A stretch of 64,000 nt of DNA, taken from NCBI GenBank assembly GCA_947628755.1, contig CANRBC010000006.1, positions 1 through 64,000 of the forward strand. The letters are read 5' to 3'. Origin of the DNA: an uncultured Clostridia bacterium. Its GTDB lineage: Bacteria; Bacillota; Clostridia; Lachnospirales; CAG-274. How positions within the stretch are numbered: the first letter of the stretch is position 1; every line of letters begins with the position of its first letter. A program made the position numbers and the translations under genes. Below are positions 43,242-53,507 of the stretch, piece by piece. Below the pieces are notes generated by a model. The model was not told where the DNA came from, ran no database searches, and saw nothing but the letters and a program-made list of their open reading frames with translations.

Positions 43242-46200
43242 TCATTTATATTTTTCTTTGGAATAGTCAAAGAACAATTCGGGAGCAAGTACATTTTTCT
43301 CAATATCTGCCGTATCGGAAAAATTACAGGGCAGTTGATACATTTCAATATGGATATGACTGTATTCAGGCTCAGGCTCGTCAAATTCGTTGCTGCTTAA
43401 ATAGTGATAGCCTGTTCCCGTACAGCAAGGGAAAAGTTTGTCGGCAAATGTGCTTTCGGGCTTTTTATAATTAACAGTAACATTTTTGGCTACAGTTCCC
43501 AATAAATCACCTTTTCGTACCATAGTGTAAGTACCTACCGGCAAAGCAGATGTCTTTGCACAGGATATTTTTACAACATATCCCTTCTTGGTATAGTCAA
43601 AATTACTGCCATTATAGGCAGTTGAAATAACAAACTCATATCCTCGGTCTGACGTATTCGTTACCTTACATAAGCCGTTGATAGGCGAGTATATATTTTC
43701 ATTTTCCTCTGCCAACAGGTCATTTGCATAATGATAACCGACTGAGCTATTTACATTTCCATATACATTATCATCGTCATCAGGCTCATCAGGCGGTATA
43801 TATTGCAGAACAAGCTGCTTGCCAAAGTGCTTTACGATCCTGTCCGATATTTTTTCATCACCGCTTAGTTCTAGCGGAAACATAAAATTTCCAACTGCCA
43901 AATTACCATATTGACAAACATATTTGAATTGTTCTTTGAGCCTTTCATTTACTGCATTGTCACTATCAAAGCGTACCATATCATTTTCAATAAGATATTT
44001 TACACTGTATTTCCTGCCAAAATAATAATAACTGTATTCGCTGTCATTACTGTAGCTTACAGAATATATAGGGCTTTGATATGTATATGTGACAGTATCA
44101 TCAGAGTGATCTGTGTATTTTTCCACTATGCTGTGGTCGTATGTAAGCCTGTGCAGCTCTTTTGCATCACTTCTGAGCTGAATATCTCCTACAAATCCAA
44201 AGGTTGAAGCAAACCAACCTAAGTTTTCATTTTTAACTTGTAAATATGCAAGAGCAGCTCTGTAATCGTCTGTTGTCCATCTGAATGTTTCCAACATATC
44301 ATCGGAGGAATCAAAGGATTTATTAAAACCTCTGTATATTGGTCTGAGTTCACTACCTCTTAAAGACTGTCCTGTTTTTACAAGGCAATGTATAGAGCTT
44401 TCATTTGGTATACTTCCATCAACAGGCTCAACATCATCGGGAACGTCAACAGCAAGCAAATAGTGATAGCTTTTATACTTGCTGCCGTGTTCATTTGCTC
44501 TATCTATGGCTATGTTTGTCAAGCCTTTTGAAAACCACGCCGACTGCTGATTGTAGTCCAATTCCGATATGTACTTTACTATCTGTGTAGTATCAAGGTC
44601 GGAGGAAGTCTGCCATAATATACTTCCAATGGCAGCGACAACAGCACCTATTATAATTATGAGCATTACTATCCAACCCATAGTTGACGATAATAAATCT
44701 ATGACTGCCAATTTGACTGCCGTTCCTATTATTTTTGCCATAGCAGAAACAGCACTTTTAGCAGGACTGTCACTATATTTATTATTTCTTTTTTTCCTAA
44801 TACGACCCCACATCTGAGTTTTTCTTATTCTATTTTTAAGCCTGTCGGTTGAACTTCTGACATTATGAGAAGTGATTGCAGCTTTTTCAGACTTAATATC
44901 TTTTGGGTTTATGGCAGAAATCCAATTTTTTATTACTCCCATAGAATATGTGATCTTTATGGCATCATCAACAGCCTTGATTGATAAATCATTCTCGGTT
45001 TCTTCCTCTGTTTTACGATGTATACTTTTCATAATAGCATAGTTACCGTACTGAAAAACCTTTTTTGCCTTGTGATCGGTTTGAAGAACAGAACGGCTCA
45101 GCACATTTCTGACTTCTGACTTAATACCATATCTTTTTATGTTACCCTCGACCTTTGCCTTGTCAATGTTTTTGTTCCGTCTGTTGCCCTTTGTGATTCT
45201 TGGACTGTTATTATTGCTTTCAGGCAGCACATTTGTTTCTGCTTTGTATGGAACCGAAGTCTGTGTATTTATGTTATTTGTAGAAACAATATCCTGTCTT
45301 TGAGAATTGCTATTTTCATTGGCATATCTATATGACAGAGTTTTGAAACCCTTTGACCTATAAAAATTTCTGTTTCCTTCCTTAACAGTTCTTATATCAG
45401 AAATACTTAGACTAGAATTAGAGGATATTTCAGCAGCATTTACAATCTCTGTCTTATTCTCAGGCTTTTCGGAAATACAAGATGTTTCAGACTTTACAAC
45501 ATCCCCATATTTATCTGAGGCGGATATATAAGTTGCTGCACAACTTTCATCAATATAACTACCCTTTGGTAAATTTCTTTCAATAACAAGCTGTGATATA
45601 CCTTTAATTGTATGCCTGCGAGCAACAGAAGTAATATTCATATATTTTGATTTTTCCTGCGCTGTTGCAGGCTGTTTTACATATTCTTGTGCTGTTGCAG
45701 ACAATAACTGACTGTACTTTGGTTCAGATACTTCAATTTTAAGACTTTTGGTATCAACAATTACCCCATTTGGCTTTTCATTGCTTACCTCTTCCTTATC
45801 CTGACTGTATCTGTATGGTAAATTTTTGTCTTGTCTGTAAGAAATCGCACTGTTGAATTGCTCTTTACTTTCAGGGTATGCATATTTCTCATAAGTTGTA
45901 TAGCTATCTTTAATAGCGGTATTTCTGTCCTTTATGGCAGTAGACCTTTTCTCCTTGACAATATCCGAGAAAGTTGTTTTACCTTTGACAACATTGTCTT
46001 TGGGGGCTACCTTGCTATCCGAGGATATAGCCTTTTGAGAAATTCCTTTTATACTTTGGTTTACATCGGCTTCGTTATGCCTAAAAGCTGTGGTCATATC
46101 AGTAGACTTTATATCATCTGCTATTTTGTCAGACTTCACAACCGCAGCATTGTCCTTTGGCTTAACAATATCGTTTTCGGATATAGGTACTTTCCCATCT

Positions 46201-46412
46201 GACAAATTATCATATTTTATTCTGCCCGAATAATCTCTGTAATACACTTTCGGCTCATTTTCGTCAGACTTTGCCTTTAATACCTTTGCTATATACGGAT
46301 TTTTTTCAATTGATTTTTTCTGACTTTCCTCCACTTGTTCCTTGTTAAGCTCTGTGTTTTCTTCATTAACAAGCTGAACAGCATTATCCTCTAATATCAT
46401 ATCTTTTGACAT
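43242..46412 (-). CDS. M23-type cell wall hydrolase of the conjugation apparatus (CD1108-like)
   Basis: A 1056-residue protein. The first 550 residues are a charged, low-complexity cytoplasmic region. One membrane helix (about 570-595, WIVMLIIIIGAVVAAIGSIL) follows. An extracellular region ends in a LytM/M23 peptidase-like domain, with HYAND (about 890) as the H-x3-D motif and HIHIEM (about 1020) as the H-x-H motif. VirB1/CD1108-family hydrolases open the peptidoglycan for the transfer channel. The start codon overlaps the virB4 stop by 1 nt (TAATG), so translation is coupled. The long N-terminal repeat-like part is unusual. Confidence 0.78.
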   Translation of the reverse strand: MSKDMILEDNAVQLVNEENTELNKEQVEESQKKSIEKNPYIAKVLKAKSDENEPKVYYRDYSGRIKYDNLSDGKVPISENDIVKPKDNAAVVKSDKIADDIKSTDMTTAFRHNEADVNQSIKGISQKAISSDSKVAPKDNVVKGKTTFSDIVKEKRSTAIKDRNTAIKDSYTTYEKYAYPESKEQFNSAISYRQDKNLPYRYSQDKEEVSNEKPNGVIVDTKSLKIEVSEPKYSQLLSATAQEYVKQPATAQEKSKYMNITSVARRHTIKGISQLVIERNLPKGSYIDESCAATYISASDKYGDVVKSETSCISEKPENKTEIVNAAEISSNSSLSISDIRTVKEGNRNFYRSKGFKTLSYRYANENSNSQRQDIVSTNNINTQTSVPYKAETNVLPESNNNSPRITKGNRRNKNIDKAKVEGNIKRYGIKSEVRNVLSRSVLQTDHKAKKVFQYGNYAIMKSIHRKTEEETENDLSIKAVDDAIKITYSMGVIKNWISAINPKDIKSEKAAITSHNVRSSTDRLKNRIRKTQMWGRIRKKRNNKYSDSPAKSAVSAMAKIIGTAVKLAVIDLLSSTMGWIVMLIIIIGAVVAAIGSILWQTSSDLDTTQIVKYISELDYNQQSAWFSKGLTNIAIDRANEHGSKYKSYHYLLAVDVPDDVEPVDGSIPNESSIHCLVKTGQSLRGSELRPIYRGFNKSFDSSDDMLETFRWTTDDYRAALAYLQVKNENLGWFASTFGFVGDIQLRSDAKELHRLTYDHSIVEKYTDHSDDTVTYTYQSPIYSVSYSNDSEYSYYYFGRKYSVKYLIENDMVRFDSDNAVNERLKEQFKYVCQYGNLAVGNFMFPLELSGDEKISDRIVKHFGKQLVLQYIPPDEPDDDDNVYGNVNSSVGYHYANDLLAEENENIYSPINGLCKVTNTSDRGYEFVISTAYNGSNFDYTKKGYVVKISCAKTSALPVGTYTMVRKGDLLGTVAKNVTVNYKKPESTFADKLFPCCTGTGYHYLSSNEFDEPEPEYSHIHIEMYQLPCNFSDTADIEKNVLAPELFFDYSKEKYK

Positions 46413-48982
46413 TAATGCTGTTCCTCTCTTTTGACAACTTCGTCAAGCTTTGTTGTCATCATCTGATAGAGCTTTGTATCGGCAGGGAATTTATCAATAA
46501 AGGGAATAATGCTGTTGCCTGCAAAGAGCAGTCCTTGTCCTGCATTTGCATTGGTAACAAAGGACAACTGAGTAGGGGATATATTAAGTATTTCCCCTAA
46601 TTTCTTTCTGTCGGCAGTAGCCTGATTAAGCATCATTATGTAATCTGAATTTGACAGCATTTTTCTTGCCAAGTCACTTTCAAGCAAGTCCTCCACGTTC
46701 TGTGTGATACCCGTACATATTCCGCCGTATTTCCTCGCCCTTTTCCACAAGCTGCTTAAAAATTGAGCCGAGAATGGATTTGAAAACAGCAGATGTGCTT
46801 CATCTACCACTATCCACGTTCTTCTGCCTATAAGTCTGTTTGATGTTACTCTGTTCCATATCTGATCGAGTATGACGAGCATACCAAGCGTCTTTATCTG
46901 CTCTCCAAGCTCTTTGATGTCAAAGACAACAAATCTGTTCAGTATATCCACATTTGTCCTATGAGCAAACAGATTGAAAGAACCTGTTGTGTAAAGACCG
47001 AGTACCTTTAACAGATTTTCTTTTTCCCTCTGTAATTCGGGGGCTTTTATTTTTTTAAGCTCATTGCAGAAGTCAATTAAAGTAGGCGTCTGAGCATTGG
47101 CGCTTTTGAAAAAAGACTTATATGTATTTGCAAGAGTAAGATCAACAAGTGTTCTTTCAGCACCCGAAAGCCCCATACCGTTTTCCTTTGTAACAATTAC
47201 ATCAAGCAGAGAGAACATAAACTCTGTCTTGAAAACAAGAGGACTTTCGTTTTTGTCATCATCATTTCCACCCGAATAATCTGATGTGATGTCCAAAGGA
47301 TTGAAATAGGTGTCGGTATCCGTAGATATTTTGACCACCTCACCGCCAAAGTTCTGAGCTATATTGCCATACTCACTTTCAGGGTCTATTACAAGTACCT
47401 CATCATCAGCCGAAGAAAGCAGTATATTTACAAGCTCTCTTTTAGTAGCGAATGATTTACCGCTGCCGGGAGTACCAAGCACAAATCCCGCAGGATTTTT
47501 AAGAGCCTTGCGGTCAAAAAATATCAGATTACGGGATAAGGCATTAAGACCGTAGTACATACCGCCTTTGTCAAAAAGCTCCTGCGTAGTAAATGGTATA
47601 AATATTGCCTGTGCTGCCGTTGTAAGAGTTCGTCTTATTTTTATAGTATTCATTGCAAAGGGTAAAGTGGCATTAAGTCCTGCCTCCTGTTCACAGGCTA
47701 TTGGCATAAGCTCACAACTGTTTGCACGAGCAACGCCTTTCAGCTTTTCAACATTTTCATTAAGCTCTTTTAATGTTTTGGCAGATGTAAATACCAATAT
47801 CGCACCTTTGAAAATCCTCTGATTTTTGTTCTGAACATCATCAAGAAGTAAATTGGTTTCGGAAATATTCCGTTTCAAAGACTGTGGTATCATTTCAGGA
47901 TCGGCAAGCTGCTGTATCAGCTTTTGCTGTTTATTCATCTTGTCTTGTTCCATAAATGCCAGTTTTGTCTTTATCATTTCCAAAGACTTGGCATTATCCG
48001 TTGAGTTGGAATGAATATTTATGGTAGTGTTACAGGGGATTTCCGAAAGAGCATTAAGCAGCTTATCGGACAAGTCTGTAGGAAATTTCTTTATCATAAG
48101 GACCTGTCCGAAATAATCCCCGAATTCAAATACTGTCCTTCTATTATCCACCTTGAAATCAAAGAAATACGGGCATACAAAATCCTTTGTAGACAATCCT
48201 GTTCCCACAAGATAATCATAATCAAACTTGAGGTTTTCGGAAGGATTGAGAATACTGTTCATATAGCTCAATCTTTCTTCACCGCTTACGCTCATAACAT
48301 CGCAGCCCAAAGATTTAAAAAGGCTTGTAACATCGGTTTCAAGTCGCATAAGCGCAGGATAGGCAGCATCATAATTTTCCGCTTCAATACCAAAGGTTAT
48401 GTATTTTTCTCTTATAAGAGAGTTCTGTCCCTGTAAAGCCTTTGTTTCAAGCATTTTGTTATATTCTGCTCTAAGCTCATTCTTATCATCATCAAGCATA
48501 GGCAATAACATCTGATTTTCAAATTCAGCCTTATCAATACGTCTGTTGTGAACGCTTATCTGAATATTAACCGAAGAATCAAAGTAGTTGAGAAGTTCAC
48601 AATATTTTGAAAAAATCTCTATCTGCTCGTCACGCTGTGCAACCTGATAATTTATATCCGAAAACTTCAACATTTTGGAGAAAAAGTTATCTCCTACCTG
48701 ACATATACCATTCTGAAAAAGATATTTATAATTCAGGGTCTGCTGACAACTCTTTGGTGTAGCGTTCATTTTAAGCTGTTTTTTCTTCTTTTTGTTTTTT
48801 CTCTCTATGGTATCCTTCTGCAGCTTTAATGCTTTTGTACGCTGCCTTTCTCTTTCTTTTAATGCTTTTCGCTGAGATTTCAGCAAGGTCATATTCATAC
48901 CTTGCTGTTGCTTTAACTTTTCTATTTTGACATTTCTTTTTGAATAAAACAAATTTCTCACCTCTTTTCTTTTTATTTGCAT
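46412..48982 (-). CDS. VirB4/TraE-family conjugative ATPase
   Basis: The ATPase that powers the type IV secretion channel, acting at the inner face of the membrane. Walker A is GTPGSGKSFATK, Walker B WIVVDEAHLL, and the N-terminal domain contains the usual INYQVAQRDEQIEIF...FDSSVNIQISV segment. The track ORF starts far upstream and overlaps PrgI by 212 nt. The overlapped N-terminus (KSQRKALKERERQRTKALKL) is basic and resembles the leader of relatives, so a start inside prgI is possible; the alternative is MNATPKS just past the prgI stop. It is coupled to the M23 gene downstream. Confidence 0.93.
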   Translation of the reverse strand: MQIKRKEVRNLFYSKRNVKIEKLKQQQGMNMTLLKSQRKALKERERQRTKALKLQKDTIERKNKKKKKQLKMNATPKSCQQTLNYKYLFQNGICQVGDNFFSKMLKFSDINYQVAQRDEQIEIFSKYCELLNYFDSSVNIQISVHNRRIDKAEFENQMLLPMLDDDKNELRAEYNKMLETKALQGQNSLIREKYITFGIEAENYDAAYPALMRLETDVTSLFKSLGCDVMSVSGEERLSYMNSILNPSENLKFDYDYLVGTGLSTKDFVCPYFFDFKVDNRRTVFEFGDYFGQVLMIKKFPTDLSDKLLNALSEIPCNTTINIHSNSTDNAKSLEMIKTKLAFMEQDKMNKQQKLIQQLADPEMIPQSLKRNISETNLLLDDVQNKNQRIFKGAILVFTSAKTLKELNENVEKLKGVARANSCELMPIACEQEAGLNATLPFAMNTIKIRRTLTTAAQAIFIPFTTQELFDKGGMYYGLNALSRNLIFFDRKALKNPAGFVLGTPGSGKSFATKRELVNILLSSADDEVLVIDPESEYGNIAQNFGGEVVKISTDTDTYFNPLDITSDYSGGNDDDKNESPLVFKTEFMFSLLDVIVTKENGMGLSGAERTLVDLTLANTYKSFFKSANAQTPTLIDFCNELKKIKAPELQREKENLLKVLGLYTTGSFNLFAHRTNVDILNRFVVFDIKELGEQIKTLGMLVILDQIWNRVTSNRLIGRRTWIVVDEAHLLFSNPFSAQFLSSLWKRARKYGGICTGITQNVEDLLESDLARKMLSNSDYIMMLNQATADRKKLGEILNISPTQLSFVTNANAGQGLLFAGNSIIPFIDKFPADTKLYQMMTTKLDEVVKREEQH

Positions 48983-49367
48983 TGCTCGCTGCCTGCTTTA
49001 TTTCCTCTTTTTGCACAACTTGTATTGCAGCTCTGTATTCCTCAACCTCTATGGGCAGAACATTTTCATCGGGATTACTTTCATATCCTCGCTGCGGTTT
49101 ACTTAAAAGATTATAAAGCCTTATTTTGAGATATGTTTCAAAGTTATAGCCGTCTTTCTTTATAAAGCCCACACAAAAAGCAGGAACAACCACTATCATT
49201 GTTGAATATGTTGCTAAATCGGCATTGATATTTTTTAGAAGAAGAAATGTAGGTATTCCGCATAACAAGGCAATTCCGCTGCACACAAGCTGTCTTACAG
49301 ATAAACCTGCAACTATGCTTTCCTTGTAGTCCTCTATTTCCTCCGGAACTCGTACTTCTATTGACAT
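48771..49367 (-). CDS. PrgI-family conjugation membrane protein
   Basis: A 198-residue protein starting MSIEVRVPEEIEDYKESIVA, with two hydrophobic segments (about 28-45 and 52-68) as in PrgI/TrsC-type channel subunits. GGAGGTG precedes the ATG. The C-terminal 80 residues are highly basic (KRKRKAAYKSIKAAEG) and extend beyond the usual family length, overlapping the start region of virB4 in another frame. Confidence 0.85.
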   Translation of the reverse strand: MSIEVRVPEEIEDYKESIVAGLSVRQLVCSGIALLCGIPTFLLLKNINADLATYSTMIVVVPAFCVGFIKKDGYNFETYLKIRLYNLLSKPQRGYESNPDENVLPIEVEEYRAAIQVVQKEEIKQAASNANKKKRGEKFVLFKKKCQNRKVKATARYEYDLAEISAKSIKRKRKAAYKSIKAAEGYHREKKQKEEKTA

Positions 49368-49382
49368 ATATCACACCTCCCT

Positions 49383-50228
49383 CTACACAGCATTCATTAT
49401 CTGCTTTATGATTCTGCCGCTTGAAAATACCGAAACAGCAAGAACCGCCGTATATATGATGTTTTGAAGCAGAAATGAATTTATAAACTTACTTATATCT
49501 GTTGCAGGATCATAATCAATTATAAATGATGCAATAAGAGCATGATATATCATAAAACAAGCAATTATTGCTGTTCCCTGCAAGGATACGGCAGTGAAAT
49601 TTTTGATAAAATTCAATGCCGTAGGTCTGAATTCCTGACTTACAAATGTTGAAAGGGGAATAGGTGAGAACAGCAGTAACAGCCAAAGCTCAAAAATCCT
49701 GAAAACAGTAGTAATGCTTATTATCGCTTCTACAAGGTGTATAAAAATCCAACACACAAACACAACTATGTATGTAAATATCTTATTAAAAAAGTCAAGA
49801 TTATCGATAGCATTCGCTATCATTGTTACCTGACTTGTGCTTACTCCCACACCAAATGTATATGTTGCACCCGTAATCATACCATTGCCCACATTGACGG
49901 CTGTTTCCTCAATAGCTGTTAAAATCTGAGGTATATGACAGAATAAAAAGGCGAATATGCCAAACTTAATAAGTATATTGACGGGAAGTTTTATACTTCC
50001 AAGTCCGTTATCGCCTGATGACCTGTTTACCATAGCTACAAGTTCTATAAGCATAAACAATGTAAGCAGAGATGCACCAATAGCAAACACGCTGTTTTTC
50101 ATAAGATTTATTATTGTGTTATTTGTAGTTGGATTGTACTGTGCAAGCGTCTTAGTCAAAGAACCTGCAAATCCGGCTTCCAATGCAAGATTACAAAGGT
50201 CTGAAATCATAGTTTCTATAAAACTCAT
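49383..50228 (-). CDS. VirB6/TrbL-like polytopic channel protein (CD1112-like)
   Basis: A 281-residue membrane protein with about six hydrophobic segments, from SVFAIGASLLTLFMLIELVA to the C-terminal YTAVLAVSVFSSGRII. The motif region FRIFELWLLLLFSPIPLSTF is typical of this family in Clostridia ICEs. GGAGG lies 5 nt before the chosen ATG; the track start is four codons earlier. It stands between PrgI and the Maff2-like gene, the standard order. Confidence 0.87.
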   Translation of the reverse strand: MSFIETMISDLCNLALEAGFAGSLTKTLAQYNPTTNNTIINLMKNSVFAIGASLLTLFMLIELVAMVNRSSGDNGLGSIKLPVNILIKFGIFAFLFCHIPQILTAIEETAVNVGNGMITGATYTFGVGVSTSQVTMIANAIDNLDFFNKIFTYIVVFVCWIFIHLVEAIISITTVFRIFELWLLLLFSPIPLSTFVSQEFRPTALNFIKNFTAVSLQGTAIIACFMIYHALIASFIIDYDPATDISKFINSFLLQNIIYTAVLAVSVFSSGRIIKQIMNAV

Positions 50229-50273
50229 AATTACCTCCATAATTAGCCTTACATAAAGTTAAGGCAATGCAAA

Positions 50274-50615
50274 CTATGCAGTTATAGATAAATCCAAAGC
50301 CGCTACCGCTGCTCCTGCTGCAATAATAATTGCACCGCCTATGATCTGCCATATAGCTCCCTGTATACCGGGACCATTGTGGTCCTTTATACCGATACCG
50401 AGCTGAACAAGTCCCCATACAGCCCATAAACCGCCGCCTGCGGTCGCACCCTTTGATAAAAGGCTTTTAGCCGTATTTATAGCATCTGCGCCACTTGCAG
50501 CAAAGCAATAGGATATTCCTGCCGATACGGTCATAACTGCTGTCATAACTATACTTCTGAGCATAGCACTTAATCTTTTCTTGTTTCTCTTTTCATTGAT
50601 TAAAAACTTTTTCAT
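50274..50615 (-). CDS. Maff2/VirB2-like small membrane protein
   Basis: A 113-residue protein with a cleavable-looking N-terminal segment (SIVMTAVMTVSAGISYCFA) and two hydrophobic helices, including GGGLWAVWGLVQLGIG and the glycine/alanine-rich IIGGAIIIAAGAAVAAL. This is the pattern of Maff2-type, pilin-like channel subunits. GGAGGG precedes the ATG, directly after a T-tailed hairpin; the track start is nine codons too early. Confidence 0.8.
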   Translation of the reverse strand: MKKFLINEKRNKKRLSAMLRSIVMTAVMTVSAGISYCFAASGADAINTAKSLLSKGATAGGGLWAVWGLVQLGIGIKDHNGPGIQGAIWQIIGGAIIIAAGAAVAALDLSITA

Positions 50616-50630
50616 ATAATCCCTCCAAAT

Positions 50631-50658
50631 AAAAAAGAGCAATCTTTTTTGATTGCTC
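50631..50658 (-). terminator. Terminator before the Maff2-like gene
   Basis: GAGCAATC pairs with GATTGCTC around a 6-nt loop, followed by TTTTTT and then by the Maff2-like ribosome site on the minus strand. Confidence 0.75.
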
Positions 50659-50666
50659 CCAATATC

Positions 50667-51536
50667 TTAATTATTATTTTTTTCATTGTCTGCATCTATA
50701 ACGCCCTCAATGGTATTTACAACAACTTCATTAAGCTGTATTGCATTTTCCGATGTTATAACAGACTTTCCTGTTGAGCTTTCTATTTCCTTTCTTGCAT
50801 TTCCTGCTATATTGCCTCCCTGACGGGCTACATCAACATTTTCTTTAAAGGATTTTGGATCGGCAACCTTTGAAAGCTCTGTTGTGGTTGCTTCCGCAAG
50901 CATATTGAGTACCAATTCCATATCGCTCATGTTGTCACGCAAATTTTCTTTTTTCAAACCTTTCAATCTTTTATACTCACGGGTTCGCATTCCTGACCAA
51001 GCCTTTGTTATTTCGTCTGTCAGAATAGCATATTCTCTGCCTTTTGTTACACCGTGCTTGTCCCATTCCTCGGTAAGATTGTTTCTTATCCGTATGGACA
51101 ACAGCCTTTGCTGTATCCACTCATTACTGTACCCTTTTTTCTGATATGTAAGAAAAGCCCTGTCCATTGCAAGCTCAGGGTCAATGGTTTCCTCTATTCT
51201 TTCTCTGCCTACCTGTGCGAGCCACATTTTGAAAGGCTCTGCCTTTGGTGACGGTATTGACTGGATAATACGGAGAAGCTGTTCTGTATCGGCTACATCG
51301 GTTTTATAATATTTACCGTCAGATGACTTCATTTTCAGTTGTACGATTTTTTCGTACAACTGACTTCCTTCCATTTTCAGTTTTCGCTTTAAGTCGCTCC
51401 AGTACCTTCTTGGATTTTCGGAATTTGTCAGAACACCGACAACATCTACAACAGAAAAATACCATTCTTCCTTTTCCTCATCCCAAGCGGTTCTTATTGC
51501 CTTATCCTCAAAAAGCTGAATAGAATTATTACTCAT
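50667..51536 (-). CDS. Bro-N domain protein (DinD/antirepressor-like)
   Basis: A 289-residue protein whose N-terminal domain begins IRTAWDEEKEEWYFSVVDVV with the Bro-N/antirepressor fold found in phage KilA-N/Bro and DinD-like proteins. The C-terminal part has RDNMSDMELVLNMLAEATTT and ARQGGNIAGNARKEIE, the usual DinD-like tail. Such proteins bind DNA and respond to damage. GAGAGGTG precedes the ATG. It is an odd member among transfer genes, lying between the coupling protein and the pilin-like gene, and is separated from the latter by a terminator. Confidence 0.8.
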   Translation of the reverse strand: MSNNSIQLFEDKAIRTAWDEEKEEWYFSVVDVVGVLTNSENPRRYWSDLKRKLKMEGSQLYEKIVQLKMKSSDGKYYKTDVADTEQLLRIIQSIPSPKAEPFKMWLAQVGRERIEETIDPELAMDRAFLTYQKKGYSNEWIQQRLLSIRIRNNLTEEWDKHGVTKGREYAILTDEITKAWSGMRTREYKRLKGLKKENLRDNMSDMELVLNMLAEATTTELSKVADPKSFKENVDVARQGGNIAGNARKEIESSTGKSVITSENAIQLNEVVVNTIEGVIDADNEKNNN

Positions 51537-51659
51537 AATACACCTCTCATCTAAGCCCGATTATATTTTATATCATTATACCACATATCCTAAAACATTT
51601 CAATCGGACTGATATTTGTTATATATAGCAACTTCACTCAACATAATTTCAGAGTATGT

Positions 51660-53507
51660 TTATAACAAGCCCTGAATTTCAAGGATTTCTAAATCCTTAT
51701 CATCAAGTATGTATTCCTCAATGTTAAAGTTTTCATTATCTGATTTCTCTTTTTCGGCTAATTGTTTATTGTATTCCACTATATCAAACAGCTTGCTTTT
51801 ATCGTAGTCGGCGGATTTTTTGTAGTTTGGATGTGATTTTATATTGTACTTTCTTGACTTGAAAGGCTTTAAGCCTCGTATGAATAAAATACACTCCTCA
51901 TTATCAAGCCTGCCTACTTCATCAGCAGTTATAAGATCTCGCCCTAAAATTTGGTCTTGCAGACTGTAACTGCCTTGCTGCCCTTTGGTAGTGCTTGTTC
52001 CCCTGTGGTCTATAGTTGTTTTTCCAACTCTCTCGGATATGGACTTCATTGTCTTGTCCTCTCCGCTGCCAAGAAACAGAGTAGTATCACAGTTACCAAC
52101 AAGAGTTCCTGCTTGCTTGTCGTATATGGCTTCTATCTGTGCCATATTCTGCACAATTACATCTACAGATATTTCCCTTGAACGGATTATAGATATGATC
52201 TTCTCAAAGTTCGGTATCTGTCCTATATTTGCAAATTCGTCAAGCATACATCTTACATGAACAGGCAGTCTTCCGCCATATACATTGTCGGCTTTATCGC
52301 ATAATTCTTTGAAAAGCTGTGAATACATCATAGCTGCAAGGAAATTAAACGTAGATACCTTATCATCGATTATTATGAATAAGGCTGTTTTTCTGTCGCC
52401 TATGCTGCTTAATTCCATTTCATCATACATTGTCATATCTCTTACTTGCTTTACATCAAAGGCAGCCAGTCTGACACCGCACGAAATAAGTATTGACTTT
52501 GCTGTCTTTCCTGCGGCAAGTTTGTATTTTTTGTATTGAGAAAGGGCAAAGTGTTCGGGTTGCGGAGGCTTTATCTCTCTGTCAGGCTCAATTTGCAGTT
52601 CATATTTTCTGCAAAACTCCTCTGTTCCGATCTCCAGTTCCTCAAACATATAGTCAACAGGATTTTTAAAGGTTTCGTCATCCTCCCGTACTTCCATAGA
52701 GTTTATCATACGAATAAGCGATGCAAAGTTATGTTCTTCCTCGTTCAGTTCATAGTATATATAGCCGATAAGAGCCATATACAAAAGCCTTTCGGAGTTT
52801 TCCCAAAACTGGTCGGCAGACTTTTCGCCTTTTTCCTTTGTGCTTGTTATAAGCAAGTCTGTAAAAACCTTTATATCTGCCTCGCTTTTAATAAATCCGA
52901 ATGGATTATAGTGCATCGACTTATTGAAATCCACAGTATTGAATGTTTTTATGACATATCCGTTATCTGCAAAAAGCTTTCCTACTTCGTTCAATACCGT
53001 ACCTTTCGGATCGGTTATCACATAGCTTGAATGGAGCTGCATAAGATTTGGCTTTAAGAAAAACCTTGTTTTACCGCTGCCTGAGCCGCCTATTACAAGA
53101 ACATTGTTGTTACGCATTGTTTTCCTTGTATTAAGGCTCATTCTTTCGGTCATTGTGAAGAGCATATTGTTCTGAAAAGACTTATCTATGTATTTGCCAA
53201 TGTCAGATGCTGTTCCCCATTTTGCAGAGCCGTGTTCTATACCCTGCATATAGTTTTTTCTGCCGAATATATAATATACGACAGCTAGGAAATAGCAAAA
53301 AACACCGACAAAACCGCATAGCATCGCATTTTTTTCATAACTTATATACGGTTTGCTAAACATAACATTGTAGTTTTCCACCATATCGTTCAGCTTATCA
53401 AGCATTGTGGTGTATGCCGATAGAGAATATATCTCGTAACATCGGTCAGCCACATAAAAGACCAAAAGGGCAATAACAGCTAAAAATATGATATTGCTTT
53501 TTTTCAT
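51660..53507 (-). CDS. VirD4/TraG-family type IV coupling protein
   Basis: A 615-residue membrane-anchored ATPase that brings the relaxase-DNA complex to the channel. Two N-terminal membrane helices (about 5-22 and 62-82) precede the ATPase domain with Walker A VIGGSGSGKTRFF and the downstream ITDPKGTVLNEVG; Walker B is RCMLDEFANIGQIPNF. The start codon overlaps the PcfB stop (ATGA). Confidence 0.95.
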   Translation of the reverse strand: MKKSNIIFLAVIALLVFYVADRCYEIYSLSAYTTMLDKLNDMVENYNVMFSKPYISYEKNAMLCGFVGVFCYFLAVVYYIFGRKNYMQGIEHGSAKWGTASDIGKYIDKSFQNNMLFTMTERMSLNTRKTMRNNNVLVIGGSGSGKTRFFLKPNLMQLHSSYVITDPKGTVLNEVGKLFADNGYVIKTFNTVDFNKSMHYNPFGFIKSEADIKVFTDLLITSTKEKGEKSADQFWENSERLLYMALIGYIYYELNEEEHNFASLIRMINSMEVREDDETFKNPVDYMFEELEIGTEEFCRKYELQIEPDREIKPPQPEHFALSQYKKYKLAAGKTAKSILISCGVRLAAFDVKQVRDMTMYDEMELSSIGDRKTALFIIIDDKVSTFNFLAAMMYSQLFKELCDKADNVYGGRLPVHVRCMLDEFANIGQIPNFEKIISIIRSREISVDVIVQNMAQIEAIYDKQAGTLVGNCDTTLFLGSGEDKTMKSISERVGKTTIDHRGTSTTKGQQGSYSLQDQILGRDLITADEVGRLDNEECILFIRGLKPFKSRKYNIKSHPNYKKSADYDKSKLFDIVEYNKQLAEKEKSDNENFNIEEYILDDKDLEILEIQGLL

